DNA from: Bacillota bacterium | GTDB taxonomy: Bacteria; Bacillota; Negativicutes; Sporomusales; Sporomusaceae | Direction of reading: 5' to 3' | DNA: 64,000 nt | Assembly (NCBI GenBank): GCA_017889705.1 | Contig: JAGGAB010000007.1 | Location: 124,001-188,000, forward strand | Shown here: piece after piece, positions 14,450-22,764 of the stretch | How the letters are laid out: each line of letters opens with the position of its first letter | Position numbering within the stretch: position 1 is the stretch's first letter | Program-made: the position numbers and the translations under genes | Notes under the pieces: generated by a model | Database searches by the model: none | What the model was told of the DNA's origin: nothing | What the model saw: only the letters and a program-made list of their open reading frames with translations

Positions 14450-15559
14450 TTGTCTGACAAACCTATGCGCAAAGGAATAACTACCGGAACCTGCGCGGCT
14501 GCAGCCGCCAAAGCGGCCATAATGGCCTGGCTGGGGCAAGAGCTTGCTGCTGTTGAAGTTGTTTCACCGCAGGGCGTGACACTGGTAGTGCCAATTGCTG
14601 AAAGCCATGCCACGGCTGCGGGTGGCAAGGGCTGGGTAATTAAAGATGCCGGTGATGATCCGGATATTACCAATGGTGTTAAAATTGCCGTCGAAGTGAT
14701 AATAACTGAGCAGCCGGAAATTATTATCAAAGCCGGTGAAGGCGTAGGGACGGTGACCAAGCCGGGACTGGCTGTGGAAGTTGGACAGCCTGCTGTAAAC
14801 CCCGGGCCGCGAACCATGATTACCAGGGCAGTTGCTGATTGTTTGCCTGCAGGCAAAGGGGCAGTGGTTACGGTTTCGGTACCTGGCGGCGAGGCCTTGG
14901 CGGCCAGAACGCTTAATCCGGTATTGGGGATTGTTGGCGGTATATCTATTATTGGTACTACCGGCATTGTTGAGCCTATGTCAGAAGAGGCTTTTAAAAA
15001 TTCGCTTGTCCCGCAAATCAGTGTGGTGCAAGCGCTGGGGTATGATGAAATTGTGTTTGCGCCAGGTAAGATTGGGCAGGATATAGCCATTAACCGGTAT
15101 GGTTTACCGGCGGCAGCCGTTATCCAAACAAGTAATTTCATCGGGCACATGCTGGAGAATGCCGTCAAGTATGGCATGAAACGAGTACTTTTATTCGGAC
15201 ATCTTGGCAAAATTGTCAAGGTGTCGGCCGGGATATTTCATACCCATAACCGGATGGCTGATGCCAGGTTGGAAACGCTGGCTGCATATGCCGCTCTTGG
15301 CGGTGCGCCTCAGGCGGCTATTGAAGAAATATTGTCGGCAACGACAACAGAAGCCGCGATGCCAATTATTGAACACTACCAACTACATGGGGTATATCAG
15401 CTATTAGCCGAACGGGCAAGCGCAAGAGCTGCGCGTTATGTATTTGGCGACTTGACTGTAGGAACTGTTATTGTGACCTTAAAGGGAGAGATACTGGGGC
15501 TTGATCAGACGGCCCGGGAAATTGGAGGCCATTTAGGATGGAATGTACCTATCAAGTAA
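14450..15559 (+). CDS. cbiD: Cobalt-precorrin-5B C1-methyltransferase
   Basis: CbiD methylates C-1 in the anaerobic corrin pathway. The ORF track begins at 14381, inside the riboswitch platform. TTG 14450, eight bases after AAGGGGG, gives the family N-terminus LSDKPMRKGITTGTCAAAAAKAA, so I use it (369 aa). ATG 14465 is an alternative without a ribosome binding site. Visible landmarks are DAGDDPDITNGVKIAVEV, GVGTVTKPGLAVEVGQPAVNPGPRTMI and GTTGIVEPMSEEAF. It is the first gene of the cobalamin operon and overlaps cbiE by 22 bp. Confidence 0.95.
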   Translation: MSDKPMRKGITTGTCAAAAAKAAIMAWLGQELAAVEVVSPQGVTLVVPIAESHATAAGGKGWVIKDAGDDPDITNGVKIAVEVIITEQPEIIIKAGEGVGTVTKPGLAVEVGQPAVNPGPRTMITRAVADCLPAGKGAVVTVSVPGGEALAARTLNPVLGIVGGISIIGTTGIVEPMSEEAFKNSLVPQISVVQALGYDEIVFAPGKIGQDIAINRYGLPAAAVIQTSNFIGHMLENAVKYGMKRVLLFGHLGKIVKVSAGIFHTHNRMADARLETLAAYAALGGAPQAAIEEILSATTTEAAMPIIEHYQLHGVYQLLAERASARAARYVFGDLTVGTVIVTLKGEILGLDQTAREIGGHLGWNVPIK

Positions 15560-16170
15560 TTGTTGTCGGTATTGGTCCGGGTTCACCGGATTATCTTTTG
15601 CCAATAGCCAGCCGGACAATTACAACCGCCAGGGTTTTGGTAGGAAGCAAGCGGGCGTTAGATACCTTTGCGTCTGCTGAGCAGCTTACCAAAATTATTG
15701 ACAGAGATATTAGCGGTGTGCTGGACTTCATCGAACAGCAGGTTCACTGCCAGGATGTAGTTGTTATGGTTTCCGGAGATCCGGGTTTTTATAGTATGTT
15801 AGCCGCGTTAAGAAGGCGGTTTGTCGCAGAAAAACTTAGGGTTATTCCGGGAATCAGTTCAGTGCAGCTTGCTTTTGCACGGCTGGCTGAGGTTTGGCAG
15901 GATGCGGCGCTAATCAGCATGCATGGCCGTAAGGCGGCTGATGAAGTGCTAAGCTACCGTCCGGGCTATAAGCTAGGGCTATTAACAGATACGCAGCATA
16001 CTCCGGCCAATATTGCCGGTATTTTGCTGGAACTTGGCTGGCCTGAGACTGCCTGTGTGTGGTTATGCACCAACCTGTCCTATGATGATGAAGAGATTGT
16101 GGCGACAACCTTGGCTAAGGCAAAGTTAACTCCCGGATTTGAACATAGTGTAATGGTGGTGAAAGCATGA
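15538..16170 (+). CDS. cbiE: Cobalt-precorrin-7 C5-methyltransferase
   Basis: SAM-dependent tetrapyrrole methylase that methylates C-5. N-terminal IVVGIGPGSPDYLLPIA is the SAM-binding signature, with VSGDPGFYSML in the middle and VIPGISSVQLAFARL after it. At 210 residues it is the stand-alone CbiE form rather than the fused CobL. GGAGG lies upstream in the cbiD end. It overlaps cbiD by 22 bp and cbiT by 4 bp, so the partner that decarboxylates the same intermediate is translationally coupled. Confidence 0.94.
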   Translation: MECTYQVIVVGIGPGSPDYLLPIASRTITTARVLVGSKRALDTFASAEQLTKIIDRDISGVLDFIEQQVHCQDVVVMVSGDPGFYSMLAALRRRFVAEKLRVIPGISSVQLAFARLAEVWQDAALISMHGRKAADEVLSYRPGYKLGLLTDTQHTPANIAGILLELGWPETACVWLCTNLSYDDEEIVATTLAKAKLTPGFEHSVMVVKA

Positions 16171-16742
16171 CGCATAATCTGGGGATTCCCGACAATCAGT
16201 TCATTCGGGGCGATATTCCGATGACCAAAGAGGAAATTCGAATCGTAACCTTGGCAAAAGCCAGGATTAGTGCCACAGATACTATTATTGATATTGGTGC
16301 AGGCACAGGTTCGCTGTCAATAGAAGCCGCTTTGCTGGCAAAGCAGGGCAAGGTAGTTGCTATTGAGCGGGAAGCAGAAGGCGCTGAACTAATCAGGGCT
16401 AATGCCGCTAAATTTAAAGTGGACAATATTGATATCATTCAGGGAGCGGCTCCGGAGGCTCTAAACGGTCTTGCTGCGGCTGATGTAATTTTAATTGGCG
16501 GCAGCGGCGGCAAGCTGCCTGAGATATTAGAAAGTGCAGACAAGCTGCTTAAACCGGGCGGGCGGCTGGTAGTTACTGCGGTTACGGTAGAAACACTGGC
16601 AACTGCGCTTACCATTATGAAACAAAAAAAGGAATACAATGTGGATGCCTGTTGCCTGCAGGTAACCCGTATTCAGGCAATTGGTTCCAGCAATATGTTT
16701 AAGGCATTAAATCCAATTTATATAATCGCCTGCAATAAATAA
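16167..16742 (+). CDS. cbiT: Cobalt-precorrin-6B C15-methyltransferase (decarboxylating)
   Basis: Methylates C-15 and removes the C-12 acetate carboxyl. A class I SAM fold of 191 residues: DNQFIRGDIPMTKEEIR at the N-terminus, the SAM motif IDIGAGTGSLSIEAAL, then AIEREAEGAELIRANAAKF and an acidic DVILIGGSGGKLPEIL. ATG 16167 overlaps the cbiE stop by 4 bp. Together with CbiE it replaces the fused CobL enzyme of aerobic organisms. Confidence 0.94.
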   Translation: MTHNLGIPDNQFIRGDIPMTKEEIRIVTLAKARISATDTIIDIGAGTGSLSIEAALLAKQGKVVAIEREAEGAELIRANAAKFKVDNIDIIQGAAPEALNGLAAADVILIGGSGGKLPEILESADKLLKPGGRLVVTAVTVETLATALTIMKQKKEYNVDACCLQVTRIQAIGSSNMFKALNPIYIIACNK

Positions 16743-16786
16743 ATAACGGGGTTGGGCCGGAAACGGCCGGATAAGAAGGGAGAACT

Positions 16787-17551
16787 ATGATGAATGTTTT
16801 TTTTGTAGGGGCAGGTCCGGGAGATCCGGAATTAATCACTGTTAAAGGGCAACGGCTGTTAGGACAGGCCGATATCATAATTTATGCCGGTTCATTGGTT
16901 AATCCGGCACTATTGTCATTGGCAAAAAACGGTGCTGCCATCTATAACAGTGCTTCCATGACATTAGATGAAGTTATTGAGGTTATGGTGCAAGGGGTTA
17001 AAGAAAATAAACTGGTAGTTAGATTACATACGGGTGATCCCAGTATCTATGGTGCCATTCAGGAACAAATGGATAAACTGGCTGCCAGCAATATTGGTTT
17101 TGAAGTTATCCCGGGTGTGAGTTCTTTCCTAGCTACGGCAGCGGCTTTAAAGCAGGAATATACTTTGCCTGATGTGTCGCAAACCGTAATTATTACCCGC
17201 TTGGAAGGGCGTACTCCTGTGCCGGATAAGGAGAAGCTGGTAAAGCTCGCCAGTCATGAAGCCACCATGTGTATATTCCTCAGTGTGCATATGCTGGACA
17301 ATGTTGTAAAAGAGCTGATTGATGGCGGGTATACCAAAGATACGCCGGTAGCTATTGTGCAAAAGGCTTCCTGGCCTGATCAGAAGATTTATCGCAGCAC
17401 TTTGGAAAACATTGCCCAGATTGCCCGAGAAAATCAAATTGACCGTACAGCCATGATTGTTGTCGGCAAGGTATTAAGCACAGATTATGCATTGTCAAGA
17501 CTATATGCTCCTGAATTTGGACATATGTTCAGGGAGGCCACTAGGCCGTGA
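16787..17551 (+). CDS. cbiF: Cobalt-precorrin-4 C11-methyltransferase
   Basis: SAM-dependent methylase that acts at C-11. VFFVGAGPGDPELITVKGQRLL at the start and LHTGDPSIYGAIQEQMDKL in the middle are typical of CbiF/CobM, as is VIPGVSSFLATAAALKQEYTLPDVSQTVIITR. The protein is 254 residues. AAGGGAG precedes tandem ATG codons at 16787 and 16790; the first is used. The 3' end overlaps cbiG by 4 bp. Confidence 0.95.
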   Translation: MMNVFFVGAGPGDPELITVKGQRLLGQADIIIYAGSLVNPALLSLAKNGAAIYNSASMTLDEVIEVMVQGVKENKLVVRLHTGDPSIYGAIQEQMDKLAASNIGFEVIPGVSSFLATAAALKQEYTLPDVSQTVIITRLEGRTPVPDKEKLVKLASHEATMCIFLSVHMLDNVVKELIDGGYTKDTPVAIVQKASWPDQKIYRSTLENIAQIARENQIDRTAMIVVGKVLSTDYALSRLYAPEFGHMFREATRP

Positions 17552-18615
17552 GAGCAGCGATAATTTCGGTGACTAACAAAGGGGCGGAATTGGCTGAGAA
17601 AATAGCGCCGTTCTTAAGTGGCGAGATAGATATCTATGCCAAAGAAGAACGCAATCCGCGTAGCCATAACGCCTACTCTAGCCTGAGTGATTTGGTTAAG
17701 GAAATTTTCCCTAAATATGATGGGTTAATTTTTATTATGGCAACAGGTATCGTGGTAAGGATGATAGCACCTTATGTGAGGGACAAGCGGGTTGATCCGG
17801 CTGTTGTGGTTATGGATGATGGCGGCACTTTTGCCATCAGTTTGCTTTCAGGTCATATTGGCGGTGCCAATGATTTGGCTGAACTGGTGAGCATTGCTGC
17901 CGGTGCCACGCCGGTTATCACAACAGCCACTGATGTTGCTAACTTGCCTGCCGCCGATGTAATCGCAGTAAAACTTAATCTGACAATTGAACCTTTCCCG
18001 GCCTTGAAAACAATTAATTCTGCCATTGTAAACGGCGAAAAAGTAAGGTTTTTCCTGGATGAAGAATTAATTGGGCATGATCATTATCATGATATGGCCG
18101 ACGAACAGGGAGTGGAGCTGGAAGATCTCAGCAAGCTGGCCACAGAAGATTATGATGCGGCTGTAATCATTACCGATAGAAAACTTGATATTGAAAAACC
18201 GCATTTGTATTTGCGGCCAGGCAGTTTGGCTGTCGGGGTAGGCTGTCGACGGGATGCCAGCAGTGCAGAAATCATGTCAGCCATAAGCCAGGCTTGTCAG
18301 ACTATTGACCGAAGCACCAAAAGTATTGCAGTTATTGGCAGTACTGTTCTTAAAGAAGATGAAATCGGCTTGTTGGCAACCGGCCAGCATATGGCGGTGC
18401 CAGTGCGGTTTTTTTCCAATGAGCAACTCGAAGAATGTATTGAACAACATGGATTAGCATTATCGAATTTTGTTAAAGAAAAGATTGGAGTGGGGAATAT
18501 ATGCGAACCAGCAGCAATTCTAGCGGGGAAAAACAGCAAACTGCTGTTGCCCAAAACCAAGTATCCCAAAGTGACTGTGGCTATCACGCCGGCAAACTAT
18601 CGGTGGTGGGAATAG
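17548..18615 (+). CDS. cbiG: Cobalt-precorrin-5A hydrolase
   Basis: Opens the ring-A lactone of cobalt-precorrin-5A, releasing acetaldehyde, a step unique to the anaerobic route. The 355-residue protein has the N-terminal domain (FIMATGIVVRMIAPYVRDKRVDPAVVVMDDGGTFAISLLSGHIGGANDLA), a linker, and the C-terminal CbiG domain (LAVGVGCRRDASSAEI ... GVGNICEPAAILA). GTG 17548 overlaps the cbiF stop. The last 115 bases also encode the N-terminus of CbiH in another frame. The C-terminal motif KYPKVTVAITPA confirms that the cbiG frame is genuine to its end. Confidence 0.94.
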   Translation: MRAAIISVTNKGAELAEKIAPFLSGEIDIYAKEERNPRSHNAYSSLSDLVKEIFPKYDGLIFIMATGIVVRMIAPYVRDKRVDPAVVVMDDGGTFAISLLSGHIGGANDLAELVSIAAGATPVITTATDVANLPAADVIAVKLNLTIEPFPALKTINSAIVNGEKVRFFLDEELIGHDHYHDMADEQGVELEDLSKLATEDYDAAVIITDRKLDIEKPHLYLRPGSLAVGVGCRRDASSAEIMSAISQACQTIDRSTKSIAVIGSTVLKEDEIGLLATGQHMAVPVRFFSNEQLEECIEQHGLALSNFVKEKIGVGNICEPAAILAGKNSKLLLPKTKYPKVTVAITPANYRWWE

Positions 18616-19325
18616 GACCTGGCAGTATTATTGACATGACGCCTCGGGCCAGACAGGCTATTGAATGTGCGGAAGTTATTGTCGGTTATGACACTTATTT
18701 GGATTTAATAAAAGACTTGTTACCGGGAAAAACCACAATCGGCACAGGTATGATGCAGGAAATCGACCGCTGTCAGGCTGCAGTGGAACAGGCCATGGAG
18801 GGCAAGCAGGTTGCCGTTATATCAAGCGGTGATCCGGGCGTATACGGTATGGCCGGTCTGGTGCTTGAACTTGTTGCCAAATATCCGCAGCCTGTTCAGC
18901 CTGAAGTTGCGGTTATTCCGGGCATTAGTGCTGTTAGTGCTGCTGCTTCCATTTTGGGCGCTCCCCTCATGCATGATTTTGCCGTTATCAGCTTAAGTGA
19001 TTTACTGACTCCCTGGGAAGTGATTGAAAAAAGAATTGAGATGGCATCTGCCGGCGATTTTGTTATTGCCATCTATAATCCCAAAAGCACCCGTAGGACA
19101 CGCCAAATTGAAATTGTCCGCGAAATTGCACTGAAACACAGGAAGGCAGATACGCCTGTTGGCATTGTGCATCATGCCAGCCGTACCAAAGAAGATATGA
19201 AACTTTCCACCTTAGAGAATTTCACCAAAGAACATATTGATATGTTCTCCTTGGTTATTATTGGCAACAGCCAGACGTATGTCGCTGACGGAAAAATGGT
19301 GACGCCCCGGGGCTATCAACTATGA
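18501..19325 (+). CDS. cbiH: Precorrin-3B/cobalt-factor III C17-methyltransferase
   Basis: Contracts the macrocycle while methylating C-17. The core begins at LSVVGIGPGSIIDMTPRARQAIE (residue 33 on) and continues with VISSGDPGVYGMAGLVLEL, VIPGISAVSAAASILGAPLMHDFAVISLSD and AIYNPKSTRR, all typical of CobJ/CbiH. Starting at ATG 18501, behind GGAGTGGGG, gives a 274-residue protein with an extra polar 32-residue N-terminus (SSNSSGEKQQTAVAQNQ). That extension overlaps cbiG by 115 bp out of frame. A GTG near 18602 would give a minimal protein but has no ribosome binding site, so 18501 is favoured. Confidence 0.9.
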   Translation: MRTSSNSSGEKQQTAVAQNQVSQSDCGYHAGKLSVVGIGPGSIIDMTPRARQAIECAEVIVGYDTYLDLIKDLLPGKTTIGTGMMQEIDRCQAAVEQAMEGKQVAVISSGDPGVYGMAGLVLELVAKYPQPVQPEVAVIPGISAVSAAASILGAPLMHDFAVISLSDLLTPWEVIEKRIEMASAGDFVIAIYNPKSTRRTRQIEIVREIALKHRKADTPVGIVHHASRTKEDMKLSTLENFTKEHIDMFSLVIIGNSQTYVADGKMVTPRGYQL

Positions 19326-20092
19326 TTTTAGTACTGGCCGGAACGCTTGATGGCCGGGAATTAGCTTTGCGTTTGATAGAAACCGGTCAGCCGGTAATGG
19401 TATCAGTGATTAGCGAGTATGGACGGAGTTTGGCGGAAGTGCCAGGTATTGGCGTTCATACCGGGACATTGACTGTTGAAGGGATGCAGGACTTAATTGC
19501 AAAGCAGAACATCCAGGCTATTGTCGATGCCAGTCATCCTTATGCGGTAAATGGTTCACTAAATGCTATGAAAGCCTGTGAGCTTGCGGGTATTATCTAT
19601 ATACGATATGAACGCGCCGAAGTCTGTATGCCTGCATATGAACAGGTACATATGGCCGCTGATGCTGCTCAGGCCGCAAGGCTGGCGGCTGGTTTAGGCA
19701 AGGTAATATTCTTAACTACCGGCAGCCGTACATTGAAAATATTTAAAGACGAGCCCTCGCTGGCAGGCTGCCGCCTAATTGCGCGAGTATTACCACAACC
19801 TGATGTTGTACAGGAGTGTATTGATTTAGGCTTTAATCCCGGTGATATTGTTGCCATAAAAGGGCCGTTTTCGCAGCAACTAAATACTGCGTTATTTAAA
19901 GAATATGGCGCCGAAGTAATTATAACTAAAAACAGCGGGGCAATCGGTGGAGCCGATACTAAAATAGCGGCTGCGATCGAATTAAATCTGCCGATTGTTG
20001 TCATTGGCCGGCCGGACATCAGTTATCAGAACTTATGCCAGACACAAGAGCAAGTGTTCAACATGATTAACAAACTATATGAAAAAAATTAG
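19322..20092 (+). CDS. cbiJ: Cobalt-precorrin-6A reductase
   Basis: NAD(P)H-dependent reductase of the corrin macrocycle. Family landmarks: LVLAGTLDGRELALRLIETGQPV at the start, VDASHPYAVNGSLNAMKAC, IYIRYERAEV, TTGSRTLKIF, ARVLPQPDVVQECIDLGF and the C-terminal ITKNSGAIGGADTKIAAAIELNLPIVVIGRP. It is 256 residues. ATG 19322 overlaps the cbiH stop by 4 bp, and cbiC follows after 14 bases. Confidence 0.94.
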   Translation: MILVLAGTLDGRELALRLIETGQPVMVSVISEYGRSLAEVPGIGVHTGTLTVEGMQDLIAKQNIQAIVDASHPYAVNGSLNAMKACELAGIIYIRYERAEVCMPAYEQVHMAADAAQAARLAAGLGKVIFLTTGSRTLKIFKDEPSLAGCRLIARVLPQPDVVQECIDLGFNPGDIVAIKGPFSQQLNTALFKEYGAEVIITKNSGAIGGADTKIAAAIELNLPIVVIGRPDISYQNLCQTQEQVFNMINKLYEKN

Positions 20093-20106
20093 CGCGGGAG
20101 GTACTT

Positions 20107-20733
20107 ATGCAGTACATAAAAGACCCAATGGCTATTGAAACACGCAGTATGGAAATTATTGCGCCATATCTTGCCAAGTTTCAGTTAGATGAACAGACAA
20201 CCAAGGTTTACTCGCGGATTATCCATGCTGCCGGTGACCCTGATTACGCCAATATCATAAAAGTGCATCCTGAGGCTATTGCCGCAGGTATTGCTGCCTT
20301 ACAAGCCGGTTGTAATATTTTCTGTGATGTTGAAATGGTACGCACCGGCATTAATAAACGCCGGCTGGGTGAATTCGGCGGTCAGGCTTATTGTCTGGTA
20401 GCTGATGAAACAGTAGCCCAGGAAGCCAAAGTAGCTGGTATTACCCGTTCCATGGCAGCCATGCGCAAATTTGGGACTCAGCTTAACGGCGCGATTGTTG
20501 CGATTGGCAATGCACCAACAGCACTGTTTGAAGTATTAAAAATGATTGAAGAAGAAAATATTAAACCGGCGCTTATTGTGGGCGTACCGGTCGGTTTTGT
20601 CGGCGCTGCCGAATCTAAGGAATTGCTGCATACAACTTCGCCTGTGCCGTATATTACCGTACTTGGCAATAAGGGTGGAAGCCCGATTGCGGCTGCCTCG
20701 GTTAATGCCGTAATGTATATGCTGGGTCGCTAG
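20107..20733 (+). CDS. cbiC: Cobalt-precorrin-8 methylmutase
   Basis: Moves the methyl from C-11 to C-12, giving cobyrinate. The 208-residue protein has YIKDPMAIETRSMEIIAPYL, the catalytic-His region RIIHAAGDPDYANIIK, DVEMVRTGINKRRL and IVGVPVGFVGAAESKELLHT, all diagnostic of CbiC/CobH. CGGGAGG precedes the ATG. A 47-base gap containing GGAGGGGG then leads to cbiA. Confidence 0.95.
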   Translation: MQYIKDPMAIETRSMEIIAPYLAKFQLDEQTTKVYSRIIHAAGDPDYANIIKVHPEAIAAGIAALQAGCNIFCDVEMVRTGINKRRLGEFGGQAYCLVADETVAQEAKVAGITRSMAAMRKFGTQLNGAIVAIGNAPTALFEVLKMIEEENIKPALIVGVPVGFVGAAESKELLHTTSPVPYITVLGNKGGSPIAAASVNAVMYMLGR

Positions 20734-20780
20734 CTTACTGGACGCTGGAATAAGGAATGCGCTGTTGAGGAGGGGGACAT

Positions 20781-22160
20781 ATGGACCAATTTAATATTCC
20801 CAGAGTGGTAATCGCCGGTGTTAGTAGTGGAGTGGGTAAAACAACGATTGTGACCGGTATGCTCGCGGCGTTAAGCCGGCGTGGCTTCAAAGTTCAGTCT
20901 TATAAAGTTGGTCCTGATTATATCGACCCGGGCTTTCATCGTTTAGCCAGCGGTAAAAACGCTCATAACCTTGATACCTGGCTGGTGCCGCCTGAATCGT
21001 TAGCAGCAATATTCGAAAGTACGGCAGAGAATAATGATATTGCAATTATTGAAGGTGTTATGGGTCTATATGACGGTGGCCGCGCCGGTGTTAGCAGCAC
21101 GGCCGCCGTGGCAAAACTCCTAAAAGCACCGGTAGTGCTGGTGATTGACGCCAAATCAATGGGCGAGAGTGCCGCTGCCATTGCTCTAGGCTTTAAAACA
21201 TATGATCCTGAAGTGAATTTGGCCGGTGTTATCATTAACCGGCTTGGATCGGAAAGCCATAAACTTATGGTATGTGAGGCGCTTGACAGACTGGGCATTC
21301 CTGTTATCGGTACAGTTTTCCGTAATAAGGAGCTCAGTATGCCGGAACGTCACCTTGGTTTGACACCAGTTACCGAGCATGATTCAATTGCGGCAGTAAC
21401 CCAAATGGGAGAACAAGTAGCTGAACAGGTAAATTTGGAACAACTTGTCGCGCTTGCTAAAACTGCCGGGCAATTGTCGCAAAGCGCGGTAGTGCAAACA
21501 GAAAAATCTCGGCATAAAAATGTCCGTATTGGTGTAGCTCAAGACGAGGTATTTACGTTTTATTATCCTTCCAGTCTTGAGGTTTTAAGCGAATATGGCG
21601 CAGAGCTTGTTCCGTTCAGCCCACTTAAAGACAGCCGGCTGCCGAAAGTTGACGGCCTTATTTTGGGTGGTGGTTTTCCGGAAATGTTTATTAAAGAATT
21701 AGCTGCCAATACTGCAATGCGTCAGGATATAAGGCAGGCGGTTAAGCAGGGAATGCCGATATATGCTGAGTGCGGTGGGCTTATGTATTTATCACGGCAA
21801 ATAACTGATTTTGATAATCAGACCTATGATATGGTTGGTGCTATTCCGGCCGTATGTCAGATGCAGTCTAAACTGGAAACAGTCGGCTATGTAACAGCAA
21901 GGGCGCTAAACGATAATGTACTATGTGCCAAAGAAGATAGTCTAAAGGGACACGAATTTCATTTTTCAAAGATGTTTCCTGATGTAAGTGATGAAGAGTT
22001 TCCGTGGGCCTTTGAGTTTAAGAAAATGCGGACAGGTGCTCTTTATCAGGGCGGTTATGCTTCAGGTAATGTGTTAGCATCCTATTTGCACATGCATTTT
22101 GCCGGCAACCGACAAGCGGCCCGGCAGTTTGTTGAGAAGTGTGCGCAGTACCATACCTAA
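20781..22160 (+). CDS. cbiA: Cobyrinate a,c-diamide synthase
   Basis: ATP- and glutamine-dependent amidation of the a and c side chains. The N-terminal dethiobiotin-synthetase-like domain has the P-loop GVSSGVGKTTIVTGML (about 13-28). The C-terminal type I glutamine amidotransferase domain has the nucleophile Cys in PIYAECGGLMYLSR (about 330) and HMHFAGN at the end. The length of 459 residues is normal. A strong GAGGAGGGGG precedes ATG 20781. The cobU Shine-Dalgarno lies just after its stop. Confidence 0.95.
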   Translation: MDQFNIPRVVIAGVSSGVGKTTIVTGMLAALSRRGFKVQSYKVGPDYIDPGFHRLASGKNAHNLDTWLVPPESLAAIFESTAENNDIAIIEGVMGLYDGGRAGVSSTAAVAKLLKAPVVLVIDAKSMGESAAAIALGFKTYDPEVNLAGVIINRLGSESHKLMVCEALDRLGIPVIGTVFRNKELSMPERHLGLTPVTEHDSIAAVTQMGEQVAEQVNLEQLVALAKTAGQLSQSAVVQTEKSRHKNVRIGVAQDEVFTFYYPSSLEVLSEYGAELVPFSPLKDSRLPKVDGLILGGGFPEMFIKELAANTAMRQDIRQAVKQGMPIYAECGGLMYLSRQITDFDNQTYDMVGAIPAVCQMQSKLETVGYVTARALNDNVLCAKEDSLKGHEFHFSKMFPDVSDEEFPWAFEFKKMRTGALYQGGYASGNVLASYLHMHFAGNRQAARQFVEKCAQYHT

Positions 22161-22182
22161 GGAGACGGGAGATGTAGCTAGT

Positions 22183-22764
22183 ATGGCAGGTAAAATTGTG
22201 TTGGTTACCGGTGGTGCCCGCAGCGGCAAAAGCACTTTTGCCGAAAAGTATGCGGCGTTAGGCGGACGCAAGGTGGCATATATTGCTACTGCACAAATTT
22301 ATGATGAAGAAATGCAAGAACGGGTAAATATTCATCAAAGCCGCCGGCCTGCCAGTTGGCCGACTTTTGAAGCTCCTTACAAGGCAGAAGCAGCAATGGC
22401 GCAGGCCGTTCAGAGTGCTGACAGTGTGTTGTTTGATTGTTTGACACTGTATACTACTAACCTGTTACTGGCGCCTGACGCGCCAACTACCCGGGAAGAA
22501 CGTTGTAAGGTTGTGCTGGCAGGAATTGAAAAGCTGCTAACAAGTGCCAAACAGGAAAAGTGTGACGTAATCTTTGTTACCAATGAAGTCGGGTTAGGCA
22601 TTGTGCCCGACAATCCGCTGGCCCGCGAATATCGTGATGTGGCAGGCCTTGTTAATCAAAAGGTGGCGGCAGTTGCTGATGAAGTATATTTGGTGGTAAG
22701 CGGTTTGGCTGTTGAGCTAAAGAAAATCGCCGTTAGTCTGGAGGAGGGTAAGTGTAATGGCTAA
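22183..22764 (+). CDS. cobU: Adenosylcobinamide kinase / guanylyltransferase
   Basis: Phosphorylates adenosylcobinamide and adds GMP, activating it for lower-ligand attachment. The P-loop TGGARSGKS is at residues 9-17, with YIATAQIYDEEMQERVNIHQSRRP (catalytic His) and VTNEVGLGIVPDNPLAREYRDVAGLVNQ after it. The ORF track opens at 22099 inside cbiA. ATG 22183 gives the family start MAGKIVLVTGGARSGKS (193 aa) with GGGAG about 12 bases upstream. It overlaps cbiP by 8 bp. Confidence 0.94.
   Translation: MAGKIVLVTGGARSGKSTFAEKYAALGGRKVAYIATAQIYDEEMQERVNIHQSRRPASWPTFEAPYKAEAAMAQAVQSADSVLFDCLTLYTTNLLLAPDAPTTREERCKVVLAGIEKLLTSAKQEKCDVIFVTNEVGLGIVPDNPLAREYRDVAGLVNQKVAAVADEVYLVVSGLAVELKKIAVSLEEGKCNG

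Noticed and set aside
14344-15219. 291-aa minus-strand ORF opposite cbiD
   Set aside because: Low-complexity Pro/Ser/Ala/Thr translation typical of an antisense shadow; the plus strand encodes a clear CbiD and no ribosome binding site is evident.
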